Assembly (NCBI GenBank): GCA_002730485.1
Contig: PCAH01000077.1
Coordinates: 1-21,521 of the forward strand
DNA: 21,521 nucleotides
Reading direction: 5' to 3'
DNA from: Dehalococcoidia bacterium
GTDB taxonomy: Bacteria; Chloroflexota; Dehalococcoidia; UBA3495
Shown here: one piece after another, positions 8,525 to 15,839 of the stretch
Numbering within the stretch: the stretch's first letter is position 1
Layout of the letters: the number at the start of each line of letters is the position of its first letter
Position numbers and translations under genes: made by a program
The notes under the pieces: model-generated
Told to the model about the DNA's origin: nothing
Databases searched by the model: none
Seen by the model: the letters and a program-made list of their open reading frames with translations, nothing else

Positions 8525-10297
8525 CTACTCGCCATCCCCCGTGGGAATCTGTGATTTTTCGGCGAGCTTGGTCATGAACTCATTGAGGGGCATTGCGCCT
8601 AGGTCGTCGCCGTCGCGGTTGCGGACGGCTACGGCGTTGGCTTCCGCTTCCCGGTCTCCAGCCACCAGCATGTAGGGCACTTTCTGCATCTGGGCGGTGC
8701 GTATCTTCTGCCCCATGCGCTCGCCGCGGGTGTCCACTTCCACTCTGAACCCGGCGGCTGACATGGTGGCCGCGACCGACTCGCAGTACTCGATGTGCCT
8801 GTCAGCAATTGGTATCAGCACCGCTTGAACCGGGGCCAACCAAAGCGGGAACGCGCCTCCGTAATGCTCTATCAGCACACCCAAGAAACGCTCCATGGAG
8901 CCAAGGATAGCCCGGTGGACCATGTAGGGTTGGCTGCGTCCGCCTTCGGCATCCTGATAGGTCAGGTCAAACCGCTCCGGCAGGTTGAAGTCGAACTGTA
9001 CCGTGGTGCACTGCCAGGCGCGGCCCAGGGCGTCGGTGATGTTGATGTCGATCTTGGGGCCGTAAAACGCTCCGCCGCCGTCGTCGACTGTGAATGGCAG
9101 CCCCCGTTTTTCCAGGGCTCCCTTCAGGGACTCGGTGGCGTGCTCCCACATGTCCAAGTCACCGACGTACTTCTCCGGCCTGGTGGATAGCGCGATGGAA
9201 AAATCCTTGAACCCAAAGGCGTCCAGAAGTTCAAAGGTAAGTTCCAAGACACCACCAACCTCGTCTTCCACCTGGTCTGGTGTGCAGAAGATATGGGCGT
9301 CGTCCTGGGTGAAGCCGCGCACGCGCATCAGGCCGTGCAAGACGCCGCTGCGCTCGTAGCGGTAAACAGTACCTAACTCGGCGAACCGTAGCGGCAACTC
9401 CCGGTAGCTGTGCAGCGCCGAGCGGTAGATCTGGATGTGGAACGGGCAGTTCATGGGCTTTAGGTAGTACTGCTGTTCGTCCACTTCCACCGGAGCAAAC
9501 ATATTGTCCGAGTAGAAATCCAAATGGCCGCTGGTCCCCCATAGTTGGGCCTTGCCGATGTGGGGTGAGTAGACGACGTCGTAGCCCAGCCGGTAGTGCA
9601 GGTCTTTCCAGTAGTCCTCCACCAGGGAGCGGACCCGGCCTCCCTTGGGATGCCAGACGATCAGTCCAGGACCAATCTCGTCATGGACCGAATATAGATT
9701 CAACTGCCGACCCAGAGTTCTATGGTCGCGGCGTTCAGCCTCTTCCAGCCGTTCCAGATGGGCGGCCAAGTCGTCTTCAGAGTCCCAGGCTGTGCCGTAG
9801 ATGCGCTGCAGCATGGGGCGTTTTTCATCGCCGCGCCAGTAGGCTCCAGCCACGCTCAGCAGCTTCATGGCCGGGATGTCTGCAGTGCCGGGCACGTGGG
9901 GGCCCTGGCACAGGTCCACGAACTCGTCGTGCCGGTAGATGGAGATAGTCGCGTCTTCGGGAAGACCTTCGATCAACTCCATCTTGTAGGGCTGATCTGA
10001 GAACATCGTCTCGGCTTCGGCCCGGCTCAGGTCTTCCCTCTTGAACTCGTGGGCGGCCTTGATGGTGTCGTTCATCAGTTTCTCGATCTCCTCCAGGTCC
10101 TCTGGAGTGAAGGGTCGAGAAACTTCAAAGTCGTAGTAGAACCCGTCCTGGATGGGCGGGCCGATGCCCATCTTGGCCTCTGGGAATAATTTCAGGACGG
10201 CGTCGGCCATCACGTGGGCGGCCGAGTGGCGCATGGCGTGGCGGTGGGCTTGGGCTTCATCTACGCCATCTATATCTAGGGAGCCGTGTTCTAACAT
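8525..10297 (-). CDS. thrS: Threonyl-tRNA synthetase without TGS domain
   Basis: The enzyme charges tRNA-Thr in the cytosol. The 590-residue protein has the second N-terminal editing domain (HSAAH near residue 24, and DLCQGPHVPGTADI). The class II core contains the zinc ligands in MNCPFH, DDAHIFC and MVHRAILG, motif 2 (YRYERSGVLHGL) and motif 3 (GGAFPLWLAP). An anticodon-binding domain forms the C terminus. It starts where the editing domain begins; the roughly 60-residue TGS domain of the E. coli enzyme is missing. A TGA stop lies in frame five codons upstream of the ATG, so the domain is not hidden by a wrong start. The ribosome site is weak (AGAGTAGG). The leader is only about 60 bases from a TATAAT at 10363-10368, too short for a T-box. 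The stop is TAG. Confidence 0.95.
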   Translation of the reverse strand: MLEHGSLDIDGVDEAQAHRHAMRHSAAHVMADAVLKLFPEAKMGIGPPIQDGFYYDFEVSRPFTPEDLEEIEKLMNDTIKAAHEFKREDLSRAEAETMFSDQPYKMELIEGLPEDATISIYRHDEFVDLCQGPHVPGTADIPAMKLLSVAGAYWRGDEKRPMLQRIYGTAWDSEDDLAAHLERLEEAERRDHRTLGRQLNLYSVHDEIGPGLIVWHPKGGRVRSLVEDYWKDLHYRLGYDVVYSPHIGKAQLWGTSGHLDFYSDNMFAPVEVDEQQYYLKPMNCPFHIQIYRSALHSYRELPLRFAELGTVYRYERSGVLHGLMRVRGFTQDDAHIFCTPDQVEDEVGGVLELTFELLDAFGFKDFSIALSTRPEKYVGDLDMWEHATESLKGALEKRGLPFTVDDGGGAFYGPKIDINITDALGRAWQCTTVQFDFNLPERFDLTYQDAEGGRSQPYMVHRAILGSMERFLGVLIEHYGGAFPLWLAPVQAVLIPIADRHIEYCESVAATMSAAGFRVEVDTRGERMGQKIRTAQMQKVPYMLVAGDREAEANAVAVRNRDGDDLGAMPLNEFMTKLAEKSQIPTGDGE

Positions 10298-10362
10298 CGT
10301 ACCTACTCTGGGTCAGTGGACTGGGATTTCAAGGCGGCGACGAAATCGGCCGCGCAGGCACC

Positions 10363-10368
10363 ATTATA
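10363..10368 (-). promoter_or_regulatory. Candidate -10 box for thrS
   Basis: Reading leftwards this is TATAAT, about 65 bases before the thrS ATG. A TTGACG at 10381-10386 lies upstream with only 12 bases of spacing, which is short for a standard promoter. That hexamer is part of one arm of the perfect palindrome at 10381-10417, so a protein bound there would cover the -35 region. Confidence 0.4.
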
Positions 10369-10380
10369 GCTTACAGAGGG

Positions 10381-10417
10381 CGTCAAACATCAGGGCTTTA
10401 ACCCCTGATGTTTGACG
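10381..10417. repeat. Perfect 15-bp palindrome between plsY and thrS
   Basis: CGTCAAACATCAGGG (10381-10395) is exactly complementary to 10403-10417, with a 7-base loop (CTTTAAC). No T-run follows on either strand, so it is not a standard intrinsic terminator, though it could end or stabilise the plsY transcript. Its inner end faces the thrS -10 box. It may be an operator or a dispersed palindromic element. Confidence 0.7.
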
Positions 10418-10452
10418 ATCAGGATCGTTCAGCGTGAGAGTCTGCCGGGTAT

Positions 10453-11079
10453 CTAACCCGCCATATCAAGGAATAGTTCTCGCCACTGCCTGGTCTTGAT
10501 GGAACTCACGACGTGTTCCCTGATGTTTATCAGGTAGGTCCCGGTGACTAGCACCGTCAATAGTAGGCAGAGACCGACCTGCTGAGCGCCCTGTCCAGTT
10601 ACCCACAGCAGTACGTTGAGCAGCACAAACCCGAACGCCGCGCCAAGCACCACGTTTCGCAGTAGCAGCATCACGAGGATACTGGGGCCAGCGGTGATGG
10701 CCGTGAGCCAGGGGACGATGACCAAAGAGATGCCAAAGATCGCCGCCGCTCCCTTGCCGCCCCTGAAATTCAAGAACACGGGCCAGTTGTGACCGGCGAC
10801 AACCAGAGGGGTGGTTAAGAACAATACCCAGTCGTCGGCGCCGACGAGCCGGGGCACCACCACGGCCAATACACCCTTGGCCATGTCCACCAGGAGAACT
10901 GCAATCCCGGCAGGTATCCCTGCTTGGCGGTAGGTGTTTAAAGCACCCACGTTGTGGCTGCCACCTTCCCGTATATCCTGACCTTTTAGCCAGCGCACCA
11001 ATATGTAGGCCGTTGGGATCGACCCAAGGAAGTAGGCGCCGAGGGCCAGAGATATCACGACGATTGTTTCAGTGATCAT
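10453..11079 (-). CDS. plsY: Acyl-phosphate:glycerol-3-phosphate acyltransferase PlsY
   Basis: This integral membrane enzyme moves an acyl chain from acyl-phosphate to glycerol-3-phosphate, the first step of phospholipid synthesis; it works with PlsX, which is not in the window. The 208-residue protein has several hydrophobic segments and the three PlsY motifs: GSIPTAYILVRW (residues 19-30), GSHNVGALNTYRQAG, and HNWPVFLNFRGGKGAAA. The second motif differs from the common GSGNIGATN form (H for G, L for T), so this may be a divergent subfamily. The ATG follows a leucine-rich opening typical of the family, but no clear Shine-Dalgarno is present. It is upstream of thrS in the same direction, separated by 155 bases with a palindrome. 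The stop is TAG. Confidence 0.9.
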   Translation of the reverse strand: MITETIVVISLALGAYFLGSIPTAYILVRWLKGQDIREGGSHNVGALNTYRQAGIPAGIAVLLVDMAKGVLAVVVPRLVGADDWVLFLTTPLVVAGHNWPVFLNFRGGKGAAAIFGISLVIVPWLTAITAGPSILVMLLLRNVVLGAAFGFVLLNVLLWVTGQGAQQVGLCLLLTVLVTGTYLINIREHVVSSIKTRQWRELFLDMAG

Positions 11080-11186
11080 TTGGTGGATTCTGTCATAAGA
11101 AAGTCCTTAACCAGAATAACCTGGGCTGAGACACGAAAGCCAATGCAGGTTTTGGATTTGAAGTACACACATGGTCCACTCATGGA

Positions 11187-11192
11187 TATAAT
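11187..11192 (+). promoter_or_regulatory. Candidate -10 box for the esterase-like gene pair
   Basis: TATAAT lies 43 bases before the ATG at 11236 in the divergent gap with plsY. The expected -35 position has no good match. I rate it on the perfect -10 hexamer and position only. Confidence 0.35.
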
Positions 11193-11235
11193 GACCGGCA
11201 TCTAGATTGGCCAACGACGTGGTAGTGGAGAACGC

Positions 11236-12174
11236 ATGGCTACCCAACAAGACCTTGAAGCATTCTCGACCCAGGTGACCTGCCCCGACGACTTTGACGA
11301 TTTCTGGACCGGCACACTGGAGCAGCTAGCCCAAATCTCGCTCAAGCCGGTGGTCACCGCCGAGCAGATTCGCAGCAACGAAGACGTCCATGTCTTCAGC
11401 GTCACCTTTTTGAGCCTGGGTGGACTGGAGATATCAGCCTGGTACAGTCTGCCAGCGAAGGGGGACGGGCCCTTTCCGGCCATCGTTAATTTCCCCGGGT
11501 ATAAATCGGAACCGCCGGTGCGCCGTGACTGGGGTAGGAAGGGCGTGGCTGTGCTGTCGGTGGCGGTGCGGGGCAAACTCAAGAGCAGTTCTGAGTTCAA
11601 CCCGGGCTACCCTGGATTGCTTACCTCGGGATTGGAAAGCAAGGAGACCTACGGGTACCGGGGAGTCATCTCCGACTGTGTGCGTGCAGTCGATTTCCTT
11701 CATTCCCGACCGGAGATAGACCCAGAGCGGATTTATGCGTGCGGCAGCAGCCAGGGCGGTGGACTGACCCTGATCACTTCGGCGCTGCGACCCGAGATCA
11801 AAGCAGGTGTGGCCGGATATCCATTCCTGTGCTGCTATCCAGAGGCCATGACCATGTTCCGGTCCTACCCCTACGATGAACTGGCCTGCTATGCGAGGGC
11901 TTACCCGGATGATGAAGAACAGATGCTGGAGACATTACGATACTTTGATGCAGTGAACTTCGCCCCCAGGATCAACTGTCCCATGGTCGTCGGGATCGCC
12001 CTGGACGATGAAGTCTGCCCTCCGGAGACCAGCTACGCGGCCTACGATGCCTTGACCGCCCACAAAGAACTCTGGCTGTTCCCCAACTCCGGCCATGGTA
12101 ACGCCCACGACTACCCCAAGCAGGAGCGGGCCTGGTTGGAGGATCAGATCGGTGTTACGGCGGCCACCTCATGA
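11236..12174 (+). CDS. Acetylxylan esterase/cephalosporin-C deacetylase-like hydrolase
   Basis: This 312-residue alpha/beta hydrolase resembles the AXE1 family, which removes acetyl groups from xylo-oligosaccharides and related compounds. The N terminus has the family's DFDDFW (residues 19-24). The nucleophile elbow is YACGSSQGGG with S172. The acid is D258 in ALDDEVCPPE, and the base is H287 (or H291) in NSGHGNAHDY, so the triad is complete. There is no signal peptide, so it acts in the cytoplasm on imported substrates. The ribosome site GGAG lies 5 bases before the ATG. Its TGA stop overlaps the start of the next gene (ATGA), giving translational coupling to a degenerate paralogue. The true substrate is not known. 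Confidence 0.85.
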   Translation: MATQQDLEAFSTQVTCPDDFDDFWTGTLEQLAQISLKPVVTAEQIRSNEDVHVFSVTFLSLGGLEISAWYSLPAKGDGPFPAIVNFPGYKSEPPVRRDWGRKGVAVLSVAVRGKLKSSSEFNPGYPGLLTSGLESKETYGYRGVISDCVRAVDFLHSRPEIDPERIYACGSSQGGGLTLITSALRPEIKAGVAGYPFLCCYPEAMTMFRSYPYDELACYARAYPDDEEQMLETLRYFDAVNFAPRINCPMVVGIALDDEVCPPETSYAAYDALTAHKELWLFPNSGHGNAHDYPKQERAWLEDQIGVTAATS

Positions 12175-13049
12175 TGGGATCATCGGACCAGTTCTGGAAA
12201 CAGACCGAGGCGATATTGGCGGAAAGACCTGCTGAAGTTCAAATCCACCGGGACCCTTTCTACTCCCAACCGGAATGGGACGTCTATCAGATGCGTTACC
12301 GGTCGGTCGGCGGCTACTGGCTCTTTGCCTGGCTGTCGGTCCCTAAAGGAGAAGAGACATATCCGGCCATAGTACGGATGCCCGACTACGGGAGCGTCCA
12401 TGACATTGTCTACACGTCGCTGCGAGAGCGGGCGGTGGTGATGAACCCCACCTACCGGGGGCAGCGACAGAGCGACCAGTCCTTCCATGCTGAGTACCCG
12501 GGCCTGCTTACGGAAGGGATAGAAGACCCGGAGACCTACGTCATGCGCAAGGTGTTTGCCGATGCCCTCCGAGGTTACGACGCGCTCTTCGAGCAGAACG
12601 TTGGCCACGTTGGGAAGACAGCCCTGATCGGCGCTGGCCTGGGCGGGTCATTGGCCCTGGCGGTGGCGGCTCGACGCGGGTTGGTGGACGCAGTTGCTGC
12701 CAACACTCCCATGGCTCTGGGTAACCCCGCTTCTATTGCTCCGGGACTCGCCTATCCGTTGGCGGAATTGGACGACTACTTGCGTATGGCTCCCGAATCA
12801 CGGGATGCCGTTATCGAGAGCACCGCTGTGTTGGACCCGCTGCATACAGCCAGCCAGGTTGTGGCACCGGTGCTGCTCAGCGTGGGCATCAACGACACAG
12901 GGTCCTGCCCGCTGGCCTTTGGTGAAGAGTTGGCAGGGTTGATCCATCGCTGTGATCTTCGGGTCTATCACGGAGCATCCGAAGGCGGCGGCCATGAACA
13001 TGCTCAGATACAGCTCTCCTGGCTGTCGGACAAGCTGGGGCTTGGGTAG
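12171..13049 (+). CDS. Acetylxylan-esterase-like paralogue lacking the catalytic serine
   Basis: The 292-residue protein has the same plan as its upstream neighbour: GGYWLFAWLSVP, a MNPTYRGQRQS stretch, then EYPGLLTEGIEDPETYVMRK, which parallels the partner's GYPGLLTSGLESKETYGYRG. At the elbow, however, it has IGAGLGGS: the nucleophile position (S172 in the neighbour) is glycine G156. The acid region reads GINDTGSCPL, so the Asp is one place off, while a His-rich GGGHEHA is kept at the end. It is therefore probably not a serine esterase; it may be a non-catalytic partner of the first protein. It starts inside the previous stop (ATGA overlap); a second ATG follows at once at 12174. The stop is TAG. 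Confidence 0.8.
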   Translation: MMGSSDQFWKQTEAILAERPAEVQIHRDPFYSQPEWDVYQMRYRSVGGYWLFAWLSVPKGEETYPAIVRMPDYGSVHDIVYTSLRERAVVMNPTYRGQRQSDQSFHAEYPGLLTEGIEDPETYVMRKVFADALRGYDALFEQNVGHVGKTALIGAGLGGSLALAVAARRGLVDAVAANTPMALGNPASIAPGLAYPLAELDDYLRMAPESRDAVIESTAVLDPLHTASQVVAPVLLSVGINDTGSCPLAFGEELAGLIHRCDLRVYHGASEGGGHEHAQIQLSWLSDKLGLG

Positions 13050-13065
13050 GGATCTCTGACCTAAA

Positions 13066-13082
13066 CCAGCCCTGACGGCTGG
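13066..13082 (+). terminator. Small hairpin after the esterase-like pair
   Basis: CCAGCC (13066-13071) pairs with GGCTGG (13077-13082) around a 5-base loop, 17 bases after the stop of the second esterase-like gene. The following bases (GGTTGAAT) are not a T-run, so if it stops transcription it does so weakly. It lies before the prfB promoter. Confidence 0.3.
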
Positions 13083-13101
13083 GGTTGAATCGGGACTGGC
13101 T

Positions 13102-13109
13102 GATATAAT
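13102..13109 (+). promoter_or_regulatory. Extended -10 promoter of prfB
   Basis: TGATATAAT (from 13101) is an extended -10 element (TGn-TATAAT), which can work without a strong -35. It is about 80 bases upstream of the prfB ATG at 13189. TTGAAT at 13085-13090 is too close to be a standard -35. Confidence 0.5.
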
Positions 13110-13188
13110 CAAGGCAGCTTGGGGCGAGGAATCACGCCTTTCATCGAGCTTAAGACGCCAATAACCACCACTGGAGATAACAACGGTC

Positions 13189-14287
13189 ATGGAGCAACTT
13201 AAACAACACCTATCGACCCTCAACGAGAAGATCGTGTCAGTGGTGGAGCGTCTTTGACCTGGCCAATAAAGAAGACGCCATAAGCGTCATGGAGCGCGAG
13301 GCGGCAGAACCAGGTTACTGGGATGACCACCAATCCGCGCAGGTGAAAATGCAGCAACTGACTCGCCTGAAGGACACTGTGAGCCTTTGGCGGGGAATGG
13401 AATCCGGCTCAAAAACCCTGGTTGAATTAACCGAGATGGCCCTGGCCGAGAACGACACCTCCTTGTTGGAGCAGCTGGAAGCCGAGTCTCAAGACCTGAG
13501 TGAGAAGCTGGCCCGAGAAGAGGTTAACCTGACCCTCTCCGGACCCTACGATGACCGACCAGCCATTGTCTCCATACATGCCGGCGCAGGCGGCACCGAC
13601 GCACAGGACTGGGCAGAGATGCTGCTCCAGATGTATTGCCAGTGGGCAGAGAACGGAAAGCGACCCCTGAACGTGATGGACCTGTCCTACGGAGAGGAAG
13701 CCGGGTTGCGGGGCGCTACTCTGGAGATTGGCGGTGCCCATGCGTTTGGCTACCTGCTGGCCGAACAGGGCGTACACCGTCTCGTGCGGTTATCTCCATA
13801 CGACCCCAACAACCTGCGACAGACCTCGTTTGCCCAGGTGGAGATTCTCCCAACCTCCGAGGACGACCCGGAGATAGAAGTACGCTCTGAAGACATCAAG
13901 ATGGACACCTTCCGTTCCAGCGGGCCAGGTGGGCAGAACGTTCAGAAGGTTGCTTCCGCCGTCCGTTTGACCCACCTTCCCACGGGCATCGTGGTCTCCT
14001 GTCAGAACGAACGCTCCCAGCACCAGAACCGGGAGTTTGCCATCCGTATCCTCAAGGCGAAATTGCTGGCCCGTCAGGAAGAGGAGAAGGCCAAACAAGT
14101 GGCCGATCTCCGTGGCCAACGGTCAGCCAATGAATGGGGCAACCAGATTCGCAGCTATGTCCTCCACCCGTACAAGTCGGTGAAAGACCACCGTACCAAC
14201 CTGCAGAGCACCAACCCAGATGCGGTGCTGGGTGGGGCCATAGACCAATTCATTGAGGCGTATCTGATGTCCAAGGTTGGGGAATAG
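13189..14287 (+). CDS. prfB: Peptide chain release factor 2, with programmed +1 frameshift
   Basis: RF2 ends translation at UGA and UAA codons. The gene is in two frames. A 22-codon first frame (13189-13254, ending VVERL) runs into TGA at 13255-13257; skipping one T at 13255 continues in the second frame from GAC (13256) to TAG at 14285-14287. The joined protein has 365 residues, the same as E. coli RF2. The catalytic GGQ is at residues 247-249 in SSGPGGQNVQ. The stop-codon-reading tripeptide is SPY (202-204) instead of SPF, and the nearby conserved His of the RRHTSF segment is Gln (Q211, in LRQTSF). These two loops align with E. coli without gaps. The PCRF domain occupies the N-terminal half. 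Conceptual starts inside the second frame (such as 13289) would drop the N terminus. Confidence 0.95.
13243..13258 (+). promoter_or_regulatory. RF2 autoregulatory +1 frameshift site
   Basis: The site is an internal Shine-Dalgarno-like GGAG (13245-13248), a 3-base spacer CGT, then CTT TGA C (13252-13258). This matches the E. coli prfB arrangement, where the ribosome pauses at UGA when RF2 is scarce and slips from CUU to UUU. The downstream frame is open from here to 14287, which fits a functional shift and not an error. Confidence 0.93.
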
Positions 14288-14301
14288 GTTTCACGCTCCT
14301 C

Positions 14302-14385
14302 CGCTCATCCTGAGCCTGTCGAAGGATTGTCGTAGCTAGGCCAAGCCGATGTGCAAGCGGTGGTTCGACAGGCTCACCATGAGCG
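14302..14385. repeat. Inverted repeat with GAGCCTGTCGAA arms
   Basis: The left arm 14302-14323 and right arm 14364-14385 are complementary over 22 bases with a two-base mismatch (CC against CC), around a 40-base loop. The core is GAGCCTGTCGAA / TTCGACAGGCTC. It starts 14 bases after the prfB stop. I recall this core as a common dispersed intergenic repeat in various bacterial genomes; that recollection needs a search. Confidence 0.65.
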
Positions 14386-14432
14386 AGGTTTCGACGTAGT
14401 TGGGTTTGAAAGGTTGAACATACTCAACAACT

Positions 14433-14526
14433 GTCATTCCAGCGAAGGCTGGAATCCAGAAATGCTGGCCTACTAGAACGTTCTCAAATAGAAGCTACAT
14501 GGATTCCGGCTTTCGCTCGGAATGAC
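14433..14526. repeat. Inverted repeat with GTCATTCC...GGAATCCA arms
   Basis: The left arm (14433-14458) and the complement of the right arm (14500-14526) are nearly the same 26-27-base sequence, differing by one inserted G and two substitutions. Each arm is itself a small hairpin: TTCCAGC-GAAG-GCTGGAA at 14437-14454. The arrangement, two inverted palindromic units flanking a short spacer, is like paired REP-type elements or a very small MITE. Confidence 0.65.
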
Positions 14527-14672
14527 GAGGGGCATGCTTGGGGAAATGATGCAACGGCATTGTGGGACGTAGGTAATCTGTATCTTTCAAGCTGGGTCAG
14601 ACAGTAATAAAGTAGAGAATATGGACGGGTCCGGTTTGTCGGCAGAGGGGTTGCAAACTGGAGGGATTCATC

Positions 14673-15839
14673 TTGATTATTCGGATGCTTTCCGCTGTTG
14701 TTCTTGCTGTGCTGATCAGCCTTTTACTCGTTGCATGTACCCCATTGATAGACCTGACTCCTGAACCTGAACCAACTGCTGAGGAGTCTGAAACCGTAAC
14801 CACGAGTCAGGCACTAATTTCGTCCAAAGATACCTCTGATTCAATACGAACCGGTCCAGGCCCGGCTGAAGAAATCCGATTGAGCCCGCCTGAGATCACG
14901 GACCCGGGCCAGGGCATATTCTTTGAGGCCGAGGACGAAACGGAAGCAAGGCTTCTTCCAGCCTCTGAGAGTTGGCACTCCCACGAAGAGTTTGTAAACG
15001 TCCCTCCTGCCTCCAACCGGCCTGGACCGTCGGGTGGCGGAAATTGGTATCTTTCTCGGAACGGCGAGTCTTTGGTCTATGAGTTCGATGCGCCTCTTGC
15101 CGGCGAATATAGTATCTACGTCCGGGACTTCTCCTCCAACGACTGGCCTCCAGGCTATCGCTCCATGAGAATCAACATGGACGATATTGACCTAGGGATC
15201 CACGCTGAGAACGATATTCGAGCGGCATACCCACCAGGGGTTTTTGGTTGGCATAAGACAACGGTAGTTGCGTTGGAAGAAGGCCCGTACACGATGATCG
15301 TGACCAAAGAGGGTCCGGCTCAGGCTGGTCCTCTGTTGGATGCTTTCTACCTGACGACTAACCCCGATGACGACCCGGAATTCACCCTCACTTTAGAAAC
15401 GGTGTGGCCGACGCCTCCTCCGGTTGTTCCAGTTCCACCAGACTCGGAGGACTACGAACAGTACGCCACATCAGCCACGGCAAGCTCTGAGTTCACTAGC
15501 TACTATGGCGCAGTGCAGGCTACCGAAGCTCCCGAACTGAGATCCAACTGTGCTGATGCCGTCGCCTGGTCACCTGCGACCGACGGAATACACCCTGAGT
15601 GGTTGGAGGCATCATTCTCCGTTCCGGTGTTTGCCACTGGGATTACCGTATACGAGCCCTACAATAGTGGGTTCGTCTATCAGGTAGATCTCATTGACAC
15701 GGATGGTGTCTATCACACGATATGGACCGGTGTTGATACCACCACTTGTCCGGGCGAATTGGCGCTTTCCTTCGACCAGACCATCTATCAGGTGGTTGGT
15801 GCAAGATCTACACCAGCATTGAAGGGTATGAAGAGATAG
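14673..15839 (+). CDS. Lipoprotein with carbohydrate-binding-like domain (5' part of a frameshifted gene)
   Basis: The product begins with a lipoprotein signal (MIIRMLSAVVLAVLISLLLVAC) with lipidation at C22, so it is exported and anchored in the cell envelope. A Pro/Glu-rich linker follows, then a CBM6/CBM35-like beta-sandwich (about residues 80-225: GIFFEAED, AGEYSIYVRDF, GVFGWHKTTV, LLDAFYLTTNPDDDPE), another Pro-rich linker and a galactose-binding-like domain from about residue 265. The TTG start at 14673 is preferred because GGAGG lies 8 bases upstream; the next ATG (14685) is too far from it. The frame is lost at about 15800-15805, after FDQTIYQVVGA, and ends at a chance TAG. With one base restored the protein would be 567 residues, ending at 16375. 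No catalytic domain is visible; a surface sugar-binding role is inferred. Confidence 0.75.
   Translation: MIIRMLSAVVLAVLISLLLVACTPLIDLTPEPEPTAEESETVTTSQALISSKDTSDSIRTGPGPAEEIRLSPPEITDPGQGIFFEAEDETEARLLPASESWHSHEEFVNVPPASNRPGPSGGGNWYLSRNGESLVYEFDAPLAGEYSIYVRDFSSNDWPPGYRSMRINMDDIDLGIHAENDIRAAYPPGVFGWHKTTVVALEEGPYTMIVTKEGPAQAGPLLDAFYLTTNPDDDPEFTLTLETVWPTPPPVVPVPPDSEDYEQYATSATASSEFTSYYGAVQATEAPELRSNCADAVAWSPATDGIHPEWLEASFSVPVFATGITVYEPYNSGFVYQVDLIDTDGVYHTIWTGVDTTTCPGELALSFDQTIYQVVGARSTPALKGMKR

Larger units (their letters stand above)
14288..14672. other. 385-base gene-free stretch rich in inverted repeats
   Basis: This gap follows prfB and precedes the lipoprotein gene. I see no coding frame in it. 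It holds two separate large inverted repeats (14302-14385 and 14433-14526), described separately, and a 10-base palindrome AGAACGTTCT (14475-14484) in the loop of the second. The remainder should contain the lipoprotein promoter, which I cannot place. Confidence 0.6.

Noticed and set aside
10298..10452. T-box riboswitch in the thrS leader
   Set aside because: The minus strand has TGGTGCCTGCGCGG, vaguely like the T-box core, but it overlaps the -10 region, the leader is only about 60 bases, and no specifier stem or antiterminator is visible.
13289..14287. prfB starting at the ATG at 13289
   Set aside because: This drops 33 residues that match the RF2 N terminus; the frameshift site and 22-codon first frame explain the full 365-residue protein.
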